Source: Intrasporangium flavum
GTDB taxonomy: Bacteria > Actinomycetota > Actinomycetes > Actinomycetales > Dermatophilaceae
Length of the DNA: 64,000 nucleotides
Reading direction: 5' to 3'
Assembly: GCF_001956915.1 (NCBI RefSeq)
Contig: NZ_MLJO01000003.1
Location: forward strand, 372,001 to 436,000
The notes under the pieces are model-generated. The model ran no database searches and was not told the origin of the DNA. It saw only the letters and a program-made list of their open reading frames with translations. The translations under genes and the position numbers were made by a program. How positions within the stretch are numbered: position 1 is the stretch's first letter; every line of letters begins with the position of its first letter. Positions 16,462-24,901 of this stretch are shown one piece after another.

Positions 16462-17046
16462 GTGAGTACTACTTGCTCGTTTTGGCAGCAGGTCGCGCTG
16501 AATTCGGTCGGTCCTGCGCTGACGATAGTCGTAGGGACGGTTGCCGTAGGCGGCCTTGTCTCTTGGTTGCAGCGGCGCCGCGAGTCTCGGCTTAATCGTC
16601 AAGACCTGACGGTCGAGATGTTTCAGGTCGCGTATGGGTTCTATACGCCCGTAGAAGACGAACGAAATCGCATTCACTACGGAACCTCCAAGCCGGGATC
16701 TGAGAAACTGGACTCAACCTTCGAGCAGTTTCGAATCGCAGGACGCACCATAGAGGCGCGACTGCGCGTTCCCGCTCAGGGCAGCGAGGACAACACGTCG
16801 CGTTGGTTGTGGCATTGCGTCCTGGACCTCCTCACGCTGCTGTACTTCCATCAGCGCTTCCCTGCCCTGCGGACCACGGAGTTGATTGCTGGGCAGGTCG
16901 AGGAGCACGCCCTCACAAACAATCGGGAGCAGGTGCCAGAGGACCTAGTTCAGAAGTATCTTCGGCCCGACGGGCTAGAAGAGCCGGACGAAGTCAAGCG
17001 AAGGTTCGCCCAGGCACTGGAGGATCTGATCGAACATCGTCGGTGA
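16462..17046 (+). CDS. Single-pass membrane-anchored hypothetical protein
   Basis: 194 residues if translation starts at GTG 16462; the frame is open upstream and no SD decides it. One membrane helix lies near the N-terminus (GPALTIVVGTVAVGGLVSWL), then a basic stretch (QRRRESRLNRQD) and a cytosolic helical domain. The gene is clearly poorer in GC than its surroundings, a sign of separate origin. This layout (short TM anchor plus small helical cytosolic domain) is common among small proteins of defence and mobile islands. No family is recognised. Confidence 0.65.
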   Translation: MSTTCSFWQQVALNSVGPALTIVVGTVAVGGLVSWLQRRRESRLNRQDLTVEMFQVAYGFYTPVEDERNRIHYGTSKPGSEKLDSTFEQFRIAGRTIEARLRVPAQGSEDNTSRWLWHCVLDLLTLLYFHQRFPALRTTELIAGQVEEHALTNNREQVPEDLVQKYLRPDGLEEPDEVKRRFAQALEDLIEHRR

Positions 17047-17307
17047 CTCAGACGCGGGGGCGGCCGCTCCATTGGTGTAACCCCCTCCGCGGCTCGCGCG
17101 ACGGCCCCGGCTGAGTGCACAAGATCCACGCCAGGTCAGGAGTCCGCAGTTGGCACGAAGGACCGAAGGACCGCTGCGATTTAACAGCTGAACGCCTTGC
17201 GAGGGTTTTGGGTCGGTCCCCGGGGGTCTTTCGGGGACGGCGTAACCGGGCTCGTGGGCTGCCGCCGAGGGCGAGTCGTCCGTGCCCCCGGCTTCAACGG
17301 GTCGAGA

Positions 17308-17742
17308 ATGGTTTCCATGAGCGTCCCGGCCGCCATCCCTCTCGTCACCGGCAAGCATCGCAACCGAGCCCTCGCCGCGGCGCGTCAAGCCCGCGCCGTC
17401 CAGCTTGCGACGGAGGGGCGCACCTACCAGGAAATCGCCGACGAGCTCGGCTACGCCAACCGCGGCACCGTCTACAACATCGTCCACGACGCCCTCGCCC
17501 GGGATCGCAAGGACGCAGTCCAGGACCATCAGCGGCTCGAGCTGGCACGACTGGACGCCCTCCAAGCCGCTCTGTGGGACCGGGCGATGAGCGGCGATGT
17601 TGAGGCGGCACGTGAGGTTCGCGCGGTCATCATGGCTCGCTGCCGGCTCTTCGGGTTGGACCAGAGACGGAAGCGGTCTACCGCGTGGACACCGCGGACG
17701 GTTGTCCTGTCCGCTGACGACCTTGAGGCCCTCGGCGTTTGA
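17308..17742 (+). CDS. Helix-turn-helix DNA-binding protein
   Basis: 144 residues from ATG 17308 (ATG 17317 also possible). An N-terminal homeodomain-like HTH reads ATEGRTYQEIADELGYANRGTVYNIVHDAL, with the typical QEIADEL-x-RGTVYNIV recognition helix. The C-terminal half is a helical region (LELARLDALQAALWDRAMSGDVEAAREVRAVI). The layout resembles small-terminase-like or resolvase-type HTH proteins found on phages and integrative elements. It probably binds DNA; the target is unknown. It stands alone, about 260 bases from the previous gene. Confidence 0.8.
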   Translation: MVSMSVPAAIPLVTGKHRNRALAAARQARAVQLATEGRTYQEIADELGYANRGTVYNIVHDALARDRKDAVQDHQRLELARLDALQAALWDRAMSGDVEAAREVRAVIMARCRLFGLDQRRKRSTAWTPRTVVLSADDLEALGV

Positions 17743-18142
17743 GAGGACGTCTACCCTCATCCGCGCATAGGCGCCATCGCTTCCGGGATGTCGTTAACTC
17801 GCCGGAGTCTTAGACCAATGCCGGCACATGGCGGCCGGATCTGTCGTGGCCCCGAATAAGTCCGACACGCCACCGTTGCATCTCTGGCGTTGCATAGCAG
17901 TCACCCCCGCGGACCCGCTGTCCGACGAATGCGCGAACAAAAGCAGATCATCCATAAGGTCACGCCCGCCTTCCCCTTGGCGCGTGGGCACTCCCGCCCC
18001 ATCGGTCAATGGCCCCGGGCGGGCGTCTCTTCTAGCGCCGGACCTGCCGCGCTGACTGCCGCGCCCGCTCCCTTTTCGCGAGTCCGGCAGACCGAGGGGC
18101 AAAGTGCCCTTCACGCTCGGACAGCCTGCTACCGTGCGCATC
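17743..18142. other. Gap of 400 bases without a gene
   Basis: No credible coding frame or RNA structure is seen. The promoter of the 18143-19769 pair should lie at its right end; no strong -10/-35 pair is evident. Confidence 0.4.
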
Positions 18143-19357
18143 ATGCCGGACTCAGGGGACTCCGCTGAGGTCAATGACGACCTCGCCGCCGACGTGGATG
18201 CTGACGCCGATGAGCCCAATGAGGGCGCGTGGTTCGCGGAACTCAAGCTTGACGGCGAGCGCTTCAGGGCCCTTGGCCTCCCAGCGGAGTCGGTCATCGA
18301 AGTCACGCACTATCGCGACGCCGTCTTTGAGGTGGCGCGCCAGATCTACTTGGACCGGCATCCAGACAAGGAGCGCGCCCCGCGCGGCTTCGACAAGGCC
18401 TTCGACCTTCGCCTGATCAGGGTGGATCGAGGCAGCGCCCAGACGCGCGTCCGCCTACATCGAGCGGCGCGCTACGAGCGAGCCGACTACGACGAGTGGT
18501 TCTCGATCTACGGGGAAGCGGCGGACTCCTTTAGAGATGTCATCGCTACCGTCCAGTCGAGCAGCTCGGTTCCGCAAACGGTGACGCCGCGACAGCGTCA
18601 GGCCTTTCGCAAAGTGGGGTCGACGCTCAAGTCGGATGAGAGCGTCACTGTCGGCTCCCACGACGGCACTGCCGTCGCTAAGCTTGACGACGAGGTACGA
18701 GTCACGCTCGCCGCCATCGACGCGGTCGTAGATAACACTCCAGTGCCGCTGTCAGTGGTCGGCGTCATTGTTGAGTTCGACAGCGTTGACCAAACCTTCG
18801 AGCTCCGCCGCGACAGCGACAACGGTCGCGTTCGCTGCTACTTCGGCTCGTACATCGCTGGCCTCGCCAGCACGGTTCGCCGCGTAATGGCCGAAGACGG
18901 CGTGACGGCCCCAGACGTGCAAGTCACCGGCTTGGGCATCGCAGACGCGCATGGCTTGTTCTCCCAGCTCGCAGACGTGTCGGAGATCGAGGTCATTCGC
19001 CCGTGGACGGAGAAACGGTTGCATCGGAAGCTTGCCGCCATCGCGGCCCTAGAGCCGGGCTGGCTCGGGCCTGGAAGCCAAGCTGTGCCGGAGGACGTTC
19101 GCCAGCACTTCGAGGAGGTCGTCCCCGCGCTCTCGCGCGTTGACGTGCACATCGGAGTCGCCGCCACCGCAGATGGGCACCTTGCGTTGGAGTGGAAACG
19201 CGACGCGGTCGAGTATCTCGCGGAGATCGAGCCCTCAGATCGCCTGTACCTGTGTGTCGACGACCGGCAATCAGGCACTCTGCTCGACGCCGAACTTGGT
19301 TGGGACGCAGCCGTAATTACCAGTTTTGCCCAGGGGGACGTAAGCCATGTCGGATGA
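18143..19357 (+). CDS. Hypothetical protein, first gene of a two-gene unit
   Basis: 404 residues from ATG 18143; an upstream in-frame ATG (18104) is less likely because the acidic start (EVNDDLAADVDADADEPNEG) fits a natural N-terminus. No signal peptide, membrane helix or P-loop is present. Residues 25-150 look like an alpha/beta domain (WFAELKLDGERFRALGLP ... VARQIYLDRH), and the middle holds beta strands (VVGVIVEFDSVDQTFELRRD). I do not recognise the family. It overlaps the next gene by 11 bases, so the two products probably act together, as an effector and partner or as an unknown complex. Confidence 0.7.
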   Translation: MPDSGDSAEVNDDLAADVDADADEPNEGAWFAELKLDGERFRALGLPAESVIEVTHYRDAVFEVARQIYLDRHPDKERAPRGFDKAFDLRLIRVDRGSAQTRVRLHRAARYERADYDEWFSIYGEAADSFRDVIATVQSSSSVPQTVTPRQRQAFRKVGSTLKSDESVTVGSHDGTAVAKLDDEVRVTLAAIDAVVDNTPVPLSVVGVIVEFDSVDQTFELRRDSDNGRVRCYFGSYIAGLASTVRRVMAEDGVTAPDVQVTGLGIADAHGLFSQLADVSEIEVIRPWTEKRLHRKLAAIAALEPGWLGPGSQAVPEDVRQHFEEVVPALSRVDVHIGVAATADGHLALEWKRDAVEYLAEIEPSDRLYLCVDDRQSGTLLDAELGWDAAVITSFAQGDVSHVG

Positions 19358-19769
19358 CCACGCGAAGGCGTCGCTAAAGATCGACGATCTGGACGAGGTG
19401 CTCCTTCGACAGGTTCACCCTGTCCACCTCGACGAGGACGCAGTCGTCCAGAGCGTCGCGTTCAATCCGAGCCGCGAGCATCAAGGCCTGCTTTCGACCC
19501 TGCGCGAACGGGTCGGGGCGGAGGAGGCTTACCGGCGACACAAAGACGCGGGACTGGCGTCAGCCGGAACGTGGGGCGTCTCCGTGCGCGAAGCTGACGA
19601 GAACTCGCTCCCTTGTCTCGACGACGAGCACCTGCCTGACTCTCCGCCAGACCACGCCTCCATCGACTTCTCGGCCCTGAGTCGGAAGGGTGCGGTCCGC
19701 GCTGCCAAGCTGCTGCGTGACGCTGCTGTAGCGCGGGGGTGCCTCCACCCGGCCGAGGACGCTAGCTGA
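19347..19769 (+). CDS. Hypothetical protein of a widespread unnamed small family
   Basis: 140 residues, starting inside the end of the previous gene. The sequence LLRQVHPVHLDEDAVVQSVAFNPS, then LLSTLRERVGAEEAYRRH, and a C-terminal ASIDFSALSRKGAVRAAKLL with ARGCLHP follow a pattern I recall from many bacterial islands ('LLRQ(I/V)HP ... S-x-AF-P ... LS ... IDFS ... A-x-RGxL'). I cannot name that family. It has no membrane segment. Strict coupling with the 404-residue protein suggests a two-component module. Confidence 0.72.
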   Translation: MSDDHAKASLKIDDLDEVLLRQVHPVHLDEDAVVQSVAFNPSREHQGLLSTLRERVGAEEAYRRHKDAGLASAGTWGVSVREADENSLPCLDDEHLPDSPPDHASIDFSALSRKGAVRAAKLLRDAAVARGCLHPAEDAS

Positions 19770-19819
19770 AACCATCTGCGCGCACCACAACAGCTGCCGG
19801 CCCGCGCCGCGCAGCTTCG

Positions 19820-20233
19820 TCAGGTCTTCCGACGAGAGCTGCCGGGCGATGCGCCTCGACGCCAGGTGCTCTCGCGACACGATCGGTACGTCTCGCCAGC
19901 GAGGATCTCCGCCCTGTTCCGGGCAGCGGCCTGCTGCGCTCCGGAGCAGGAGGCGTGGCCCCAGTGCCCGTCGACACACTTGCCGATCGGCGTGCCGACC
20001 GCGAAGAGACGCAAGCAGATGGGACAGCGCCCGGACCGCGTGGCGGTGAGGCTTGCCGTCTTGGACCGAGTCCCAACCTTGGCCGGCCGGTTGGAGGATG
20101 GTGAGCCGGCACCTGCAGCGCGGGCTTGCTCGAGGCAGAAAGCATGGACCGGGTCGCCCTTCTTCGTCCTCGTGCCATCGTCCTCGGTCATTGGTGTACG
20201 ACAGATGGGGCACAGCGGTCGCTGAACCTGCAT
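19820..20233 (-). CDS. Zinc-ribbon protein with two CxxC modules
   Basis: 137 residues from ATG 20233, with GGAGG 8 bases upstream. Two cysteine clusters are present: CPICRTPM with a following VHAFC (about residues 8-40) and CPICLRLFAVGTPIGKC with GHWGHASC (about 77-105). Each looks like a treble-clef/zinc-ribbon site binding zinc through Cys and His. The tail is basic. Such proteins occur on actinobacterial conjugative elements with unknown roles, possibly nucleic-acid binding. A second cysteine-rich gene lies at 20693-21112. It is convergent with the pair ending at 19769. Confidence 0.72.
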   Translation of the reverse strand: MQVQRPLCPICRTPMTEDDGTRTKKGDPVHAFCLEQARAAGAGSPSSNRPAKVGTRSKTASLTATRSGRCPICLRLFAVGTPIGKCVDGHWGHASCSGAQQAAARNRAEILAGETYRSCRESTWRRGASPGSSRRKT

Positions 20234-20692
20234 GCGGCAAGCCTCCCAGCGGGCACCGACAGTCGGAGCACCCCGGGCGCGCTGGCGACTCGGACCATGG
20301 CGCGGGGTCGAAGCTCCCCGGGCTGACTCACGCAGTGTCGGTGCCGGCGAGTGGCTTGGACCGGGCGGCGGACGCCTTGGGGACGTCCGACCATGTCTTC
20401 GGTGTCCGGCCATATTTGCAGGTCAGACCCGGGTGGACGCCTTGGGACGCCTTGGGACAGCAGCGTCACGATGAAAGCGGACACGGCTTGCGCCGTTCAC
20501 CGCGTCGCCCGTTCGACCATACGGGCCGGTCCCCCTGCCGCTCAGGCGTCCGACACCGTCCAGCCTCGTCCACGACTCCCTGACCTGCTGTGATGCGCGG
20601 ACACCATCGTCACACCGGGACGCCGCGATGGCGTCCGTCGTTTTGTCGTCGCCGTTCAGTGGGTAGGCATCAGCCCGGAGCCGGTGCTTGGC
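20234..20692. other. Gap with short direct repeats
   Basis: No convincing gene over 459 bases. The 10-mer GGACGCCTTG occurs at 20370, 20435 and 20445, the last two in direct tandem. These could be a regulator-binding or replication/transfer-related site, but three copies are weak evidence. Confidence 0.35.
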
Positions 20693-21112
20693 TCAGCGGT
20701 TCCGGCCGAGGCCGGGCGCGCCGGCCTGCGCCGAGATCCACACCGACGGCTGGGCCCGCCGCTGCCTTCCGCACTTCGGGCACCGCCCTCGGCCCGCCGT
20801 CGTGGCCGAACCACCTGATGGCTTGAACGGCACACGACACTTGGTGCAACTCAGGAAGCCATGTCTGAGGGCGCACAGTCCGCAGTAGCCGTCGAAGCGG
20901 CCCTGCGTCCCCGGGCCTTGGCAGTCACGGCAGCCTGCCGCCGTGCGCGGACGGGACGTGGGTCGGCGCGAAGCGGGTTTGGGGGCAGTCCGACACGCAC
21001 GGCAACGGGCCGCTCCCTTGGGAAGCGCAGGTTCTGCGTCATCGAGCAGGCTTAGCGGCGCGAGTCGCCCACACCGCGTTGACCAAACCCCCTCCCCGTC
21101 GGCGGCGAGCAT
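20693..21112 (-). CDS. Cysteine-rich zinc-finger-like protein
   Basis: 139 residues from ATG 21112; a TTG at 21142, just 2 bases after the hsdM stop, is an alternative giving translational coupling. Cysteine pairs occur at CRACR, CRDCQ, CGLCAL, CTKCRVPF and CPKCG, enough for two or three zinc sites. The start (MLAADGEGVWSTRCGRLAP) looks natural. The rest is basic, suggesting nucleic-acid binding. It lies directly downstream of hsdM and may be transcribed with the restriction operon, although it is not a standard part of Type I systems. Confidence 0.6.
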   Translation of the reverse strand: MLAADGEGVWSTRCGRLAPLSLLDDAEPALPKGAARCRACRTAPKPASRRPTSRPRTAAGCRDCQGPGTQGRFDGYCGLCALRHGFLSCTKCRVPFKPSGGSATTAGRGRCPKCGRQRRAQPSVWISAQAGAPGLGRNR

Positions 21113-21144
21113 GTGCCAAACACCGCCCAGCTGACCGAACAACT

Positions 21145-22641
21145 TCAGCTACCCGCATCCGTCGTCGAGAGCTGCGCCTCGAGCGCCGACGCGACGGCCT
21201 CAAACTCGGCCAGCGCTGCGGTCAGGTCTTCGACGATCTCACGCGCGATCACGTCCGGCGACGGCAGGTTGTCGAGGTCCTCGATGGACTCGTCGCGCAG
21301 CCAGGTGATGTCGAGGTTGGCCTTGTCGCGGGCGACGATCTCGTCGTACGTGAAGGCCTTCCACCGCTCCGACTCGGTCCGCTCGCCGGTCGATGCGCCC
21401 GGCCGGTAGGCGGCGACGAAGTCGTCGAGGTCGGCACGTCGAAGCGGGTTCTGCTTCAAGGTGAAGTGCATGTTGGTGCGCAGGTCGTAGACCCAGAGCT
21501 TCTCGGTCCACGGCTGCCCGGGACGCGCGACCTTCTTCTCGAAGAAGAGCACGTTGGCCTTGACGCCCTGCGCGTAGAAGATCCCCGTAGGCAGCCGCAG
21601 CATCGTGTGCAGGTTGAAGTCGCTCAGGAGCTTTCGGCGGATCGTCTCCCCCGCGCCGCCCTCGAAGAGCACGTTGTCCGGCAGCACTACGGCCGCGCGG
21701 CCGTTCGTGTCGAGGATCGTCATGATGTGCTGGACGAAGTTCAGCTGCTTGTTGCTCGTCGTCGCGACGAAGTCCTGGCGCTCGATCTCCCGGTCCTCGC
21801 GGACCTCGCGGCCGTCGGCACCCACCATCGTCAGAGACGACTTGCGCCCGAACGGCGGGTTCGACAGCACCACCGACCATCGCTGTCCGGGGTCGGCGAT
21901 AAGCGAGTCGCGAACCTCGATGAGAGAGTCTCCGTTGGCGGTGCCCATGCCGTGCAGGAGGAGGTTCATGGCCGCCAGACGAGCGGTGCCGTCGACGAGC
22001 TCGTAGCCACGGACCAACCCATCCCGCAGCTTGTCCCGCTCCGTCGGGGTCATGGACTCCGCGCCGCGAGAAGCGTGGTCGTGAGCGACCAATAGGAAGC
22101 CTGCTGTGCCGCACGCCGGGTCGACGACGGTGTCCGCCACGGACGGCCTGATGACGTCGACGATGGCCTGGATCAGCGCTCGAGGTGTGAAGTACTGGCC
22201 CGCGCCGGACCCCTTGTCCGAGGCGCCCTTGGAGAGCAGCTCCTCGTAGGCGTCCCCCTTGATGTCGGTGCCGGACTGTGACCAGTTCTCCTTGTCGATC
22301 AGGTCGACGATGAGCCGCTTGAGCTTGGCCGGGTCCTGGACTCTGTTCTGAGCCTTGCGGAAGATCGTTCCGATCACGCCCGGCTCGCGTGCCAGCCCGA
22401 CGAGGATGCGGGTGTACGTGAGCTCAAGCTGGTCGCCTTGGGCGTCGAGCAGCCGCTGCCAGGAGTAGTCATCGGGAATGATCTGCTCGGGCTTGAGCTT
22501 TCGGGTGGCGCGCTCGTGCGCCATCTTGAGGAAGAGCAGGTAGGTCAGCTGCTCGGTGTACTCGATGACCCCGACGCCGTCATCGCGCAGGACGTCGCAG
22601 TAGGACCACAGCTTGTCGACAAGCCGGCGTGCATCAGCCAC
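21145..22641 (-). CDS. hsdM: Type I restriction-modification methyltransferase subunit HsdM
   Basis: 498 residues, normal for HsdM. The N-terminal helical domain (HsdM_N; 1-130) is followed by the N6-adenine methylase fold: SAM-binding motif I DPACGTAGFL (from D174) and catalytic motif IV NPPFG (about residue 250). GAGQYFTPRALI before motif I is also typical. It methylates adenines in the bipartite site chosen by HsdS and forms M2S; with HsdR the complex cuts unmethylated DNA at a distance. It is last in the hsdR-hsdS-mrr-hsdM order, 23 bases after mrr, an unusual arrangement since hsdM and hsdS normally adjoin. Confidence 0.97.
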   Translation of the reverse strand: MADARRLVDKLWSYCDVLRDDGVGVIEYTEQLTYLLFLKMAHERATRKLKPEQIIPDDYSWQRLLDAQGDQLELTYTRILVGLAREPGVIGTIFRKAQNRVQDPAKLKRLIVDLIDKENWSQSGTDIKGDAYEELLSKGASDKGSGAGQYFTPRALIQAIVDVIRPSVADTVVDPACGTAGFLLVAHDHASRGAESMTPTERDKLRDGLVRGYELVDGTARLAAMNLLLHGMGTANGDSLIEVRDSLIADPGQRWSVVLSNPPFGRKSSLTMVGADGREVREDREIERQDFVATTSNKQLNFVQHIMTILDTNGRAAVVLPDNVLFEGGAGETIRRKLLSDFNLHTMLRLPTGIFYAQGVKANVLFFEKKVARPGQPWTEKLWVYDLRTNMHFTLKQNPLRRADLDDFVAAYRPGASTGERTESERWKAFTYDEIVARDKANLDITWLRDESIEDLDNLPSPDVIAREIVEDLTAALAEFEAVASALEAQLSTTDAGS

Positions 22642-22664
22642 GGGAGTTCGGTCTTTCTTGGTAG

Positions 22665-23579
22665 TCAGAGGGTGTCGAAGAAGTCTTCGTCGAGGCGGTA
22701 CAGGGTGACGGTCTGCTCGACCTGCACGCCAACGCCGTACGCCACCAACAGCTCCGCAAGCCTGGGGCCGTCGATTAACTCGATGCGGGCGTTGATCCGT
22801 TCGGCTTCCTGCCGCGCTCCGGTCGAGAAGCGGGAGGTCGTGATGAATACGCCACGGTCGCCCTGCTTGCCCAATAGGGCGCCGGCGAACTCGTGGATCC
22901 GTGGCCGGTCGATGGTCCGTCCCTCGGCATATCTCTTCGCCTGCACGTAGATCCGGTCGAGCCCGAGGGGATCTTGGCTGATGATGCCGTCCACCCCGGC
23001 ATCACCGGAGGCACTCGTGCGCTCGACCGAACCCGCCTTGCCGTACCCCATTCGCTCAAGGAGTCGGATGACCAAGTCCTCGAAACCGGTCGGTGACAGC
23101 GCTAGGGCGCTCTGCAGCACTTCCCCCTCGACGGCCGCCCGGTTTGTCGACACGGCCTGCTCGATCAGGTCGCTGGGGGTTGCCTCAGCGATGGGGGCGA
23201 CCGCAACGCTTGGCAGTGGTACTGGTGCCTTTCGGGTTCGCTCACGGAACTCCACGTAGGAGGGATACGACTCGAGGGTCTTCATGTCGATCCGACCAGG
23301 GTTGACGCTCAACGCGGCTCGCCCGACGTCGGAGATGACGACCTGTCCGCGGCTCGGTCTGGACACGAGGCCGGCTTGTGTCAGGTAGGTGAGCGCCCAG
23401 CCGACGCGGTTGTCCATCGTCCGTTGACGTCCGCTGGGAAGCATTGCCTTGCGTTCGACATCGGTGAGTCTGAACTCCTCCGCCATGGCGTCCTTCACAT
23501 CGCGCGACCGCCGGATGCAGCCATCTTCAAGGTGCTCTAGGACTGGGCGCATCAGCGTCTGGAAGTCTGGGATCGTCAC
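22665..23579 (-). CDS. mrr: Mrr-like restriction endonuclease inside the Type I operon
   Basis: 304 residues from GTG 23579. The N-terminal winged-helix Mrr_N domain (1-100) is followed by Mrr_cat: FEDLVIRLLERMGYG, GDAGVDGII (D197) and YVQAKRY (Q213-A-K215), the PD-(D/E)XK variant with Q-x-K used by Mrr enzymes. Mrr cuts methylated DNA (Type IV) or responds to stress. Its start overlaps the hsdS stop by 4 bases (GTGA) and its stop is 23 bases from hsdM, so it is translated as part of the Type I operon. It could restrict DNA carrying foreign methylation, complementing the Type I enzyme. Confidence 0.95.
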   Translation of the reverse strand: MTIPDFQTLMRPVLEHLEDGCIRRSRDVKDAMAEEFRLTDVERKAMLPSGRQRTMDNRVGWALTYLTQAGLVSRPSRGQVVISDVGRAALSVNPGRIDMKTLESYPSYVEFRERTRKAPVPLPSVAVAPIAEATPSDLIEQAVSTNRAAVEGEVLQSALALSPTGFEDLVIRLLERMGYGKAGSVERTSASGDAGVDGIISQDPLGLDRIYVQAKRYAEGRTIDRPRIHEFAGALLGKQGDRGVFITTSRFSTGARQEAERINARIELIDGPRLAELLVAYGVGVQVEQTVTLYRLDEDFFDTL

Positions 23580-24901
23580 GGCATGCTCATCGCGAAATCG
23601 GCTGTGTCTGCAGGCACTGTCAACTCCTCAACAACGTCGTCGTCCGAGGTTCGCGCAGTCAACTTTCCCTCGAAGGCCGCGCTGAGGAGCGCCCGCCGCA
23701 AGGCGGTGCACCGCAGCGCCTGAGCCTGCACCTGCGCGGCGAGTCGTCGGGTTGCCGCGTCCACCTGGGCGAAGGTGGCCAAGGCCGTCGCTTGTTGCCT
23801 GGAGTCGTGTAGAGGGACTTGCACGCGACGCAGCGATCCCTGAGAGATGTTGCGCATCGAGTCTTTCGTCCCCGTAGCTAAGGCCGAGATCTGTCGCCGC
23901 GCAGACGGCGCCTGCAAGGCGCGCCAGAGCCACTCTGAGCTGACGTCAGCACGAGGAGTGATCCTCAGACTCTTGTCGCTGAGGAGCAGCCGTGGCCTGA
24001 CGTCGCCCACAAGAACACTGGCCCCGACGTATTCGCTGGTGTTTGCCCTGCTCACCAGGAGGTCTCCCGAACGTATCTCGAACCTCGGGTCTACTCGATC
24101 TGCTGGCACGGCCTTGTTCTCGCCGGGATCGAACTGACCCCACGTCATGGCGCTGACCTTGATGATGCCCCACTCATCCGCAGTGGCAGGCGAACTTGAG
24201 GCACCGAAGGACTTGCCTGCCGAGATCTCAGTTAGCAGATCACCGAGTGGCACCTTTCCCTCAGTACCACCGAAGTGTGCATCGAGGGCGCTCCTGCGGA
24301 GTGCTTCGAGGCGTGATCGCGCCTTCGACAAGCTGTCGGCTGCGGCGTCGAGGCGGGAAAGGTGGTCCTCGAGGATCTCGACGATGCGCCGTTGCTCGTT
24401 CATCTCCGGGTAGGGCAGAGGGATGTCGGAAATGGACCTTGAAGACAGGTGCTTGACGGTGACGGACGACGTGGCATCCCAAATCAAGTTCAAGTACCCC
24501 TGCAGCACGATCTCCAGGAACCTAGGGTCGTACCGGCTTTCGTCCACCTCGACTCGACACACCCGCTGGTTGAGCAAAGCTTTACCAAGGCGCCAGCGAG
24601 CCGCTCGAAAGTCGCCGTCCATGCCTACAAGCAAGTCCCCGCGCGCGATCAAATGCGACGGCTCCCAAGGGCCGGCGTACCAAGTCGAAACCGAACTGGT
24701 ACCGACGTCTCTGATGCGGATGAGTGGAAGTCCGACGCCATCGCGGTTGAAGTAGACCGACTGGAACGCGGCACCGTTGACGACGCGCGCCACGTCACCG
24801 AGCCGTACGCGGGACCAGTGGGGAGCCTTGCCGACCAAACCGGGGTGACCTGAGGCTTCAGCGCGACGGACCAGTTCCTCGGGGGGCGTGCGGAGCGTCA
24901 C
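23576..24901 (-). CDS. hsdS: Type I restriction specificity subunit HsdS
   Basis: 441 residues from GTG 24901, which overlaps the hsdR stop by 4 bases; the longer open frame upstream is an hsdR shadow. Two target recognition domains are visible. TRD1 begins WSRVRLGDVARVVNGAAF and contains GLPLIRIRDVGT. TRD2 begins KVPLGDLLTEISAGKSF and contains WGIIKVSAMTWGQFD. Each is followed by a conserved helix (NEQRRIVEILEDHLSRLDAA and QQATALATFAQVDAATRRLAA), the coiled-coil spacers. Each TRD reads one half of a bipartite target. The protein is complete, so the system looks functional. Specificity cannot be read from sequence alone. Confidence 0.96.
   Translation of the reverse strand: MTLRTPPEELVRRAEASGHPGLVGKAPHWSRVRLGDVARVVNGAAFQSVYFNRDGVGLPLIRIRDVGTSSVSTWYAGPWEPSHLIARGDLLVGMDGDFRAARWRLGKALLNQRVCRVEVDESRYDPRFLEIVLQGYLNLIWDATSSVTVKHLSSRSISDIPLPYPEMNEQRRIVEILEDHLSRLDAAADSLSKARSRLEALRRSALDAHFGGTEGKVPLGDLLTEISAGKSFGASSSPATADEWGIIKVSAMTWGQFDPGENKAVPADRVDPRFEIRSGDLLVSRANTSEYVGASVLVGDVRPRLLLSDKSLRITPRADVSSEWLWRALQAPSARRQISALATGTKDSMRNISQGSLRRVQVPLHDSRQQATALATFAQVDAATRRLAAQVQAQALRCTALRRALLSAAFEGKLTARTSDDDVVEELTVPADTADFAMSMP

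Noticed and set aside
21239..22114. Alternative frame in hsdM
   Set aside because: Shadow of hsdM: Arg-rich, no start signals, no domain.
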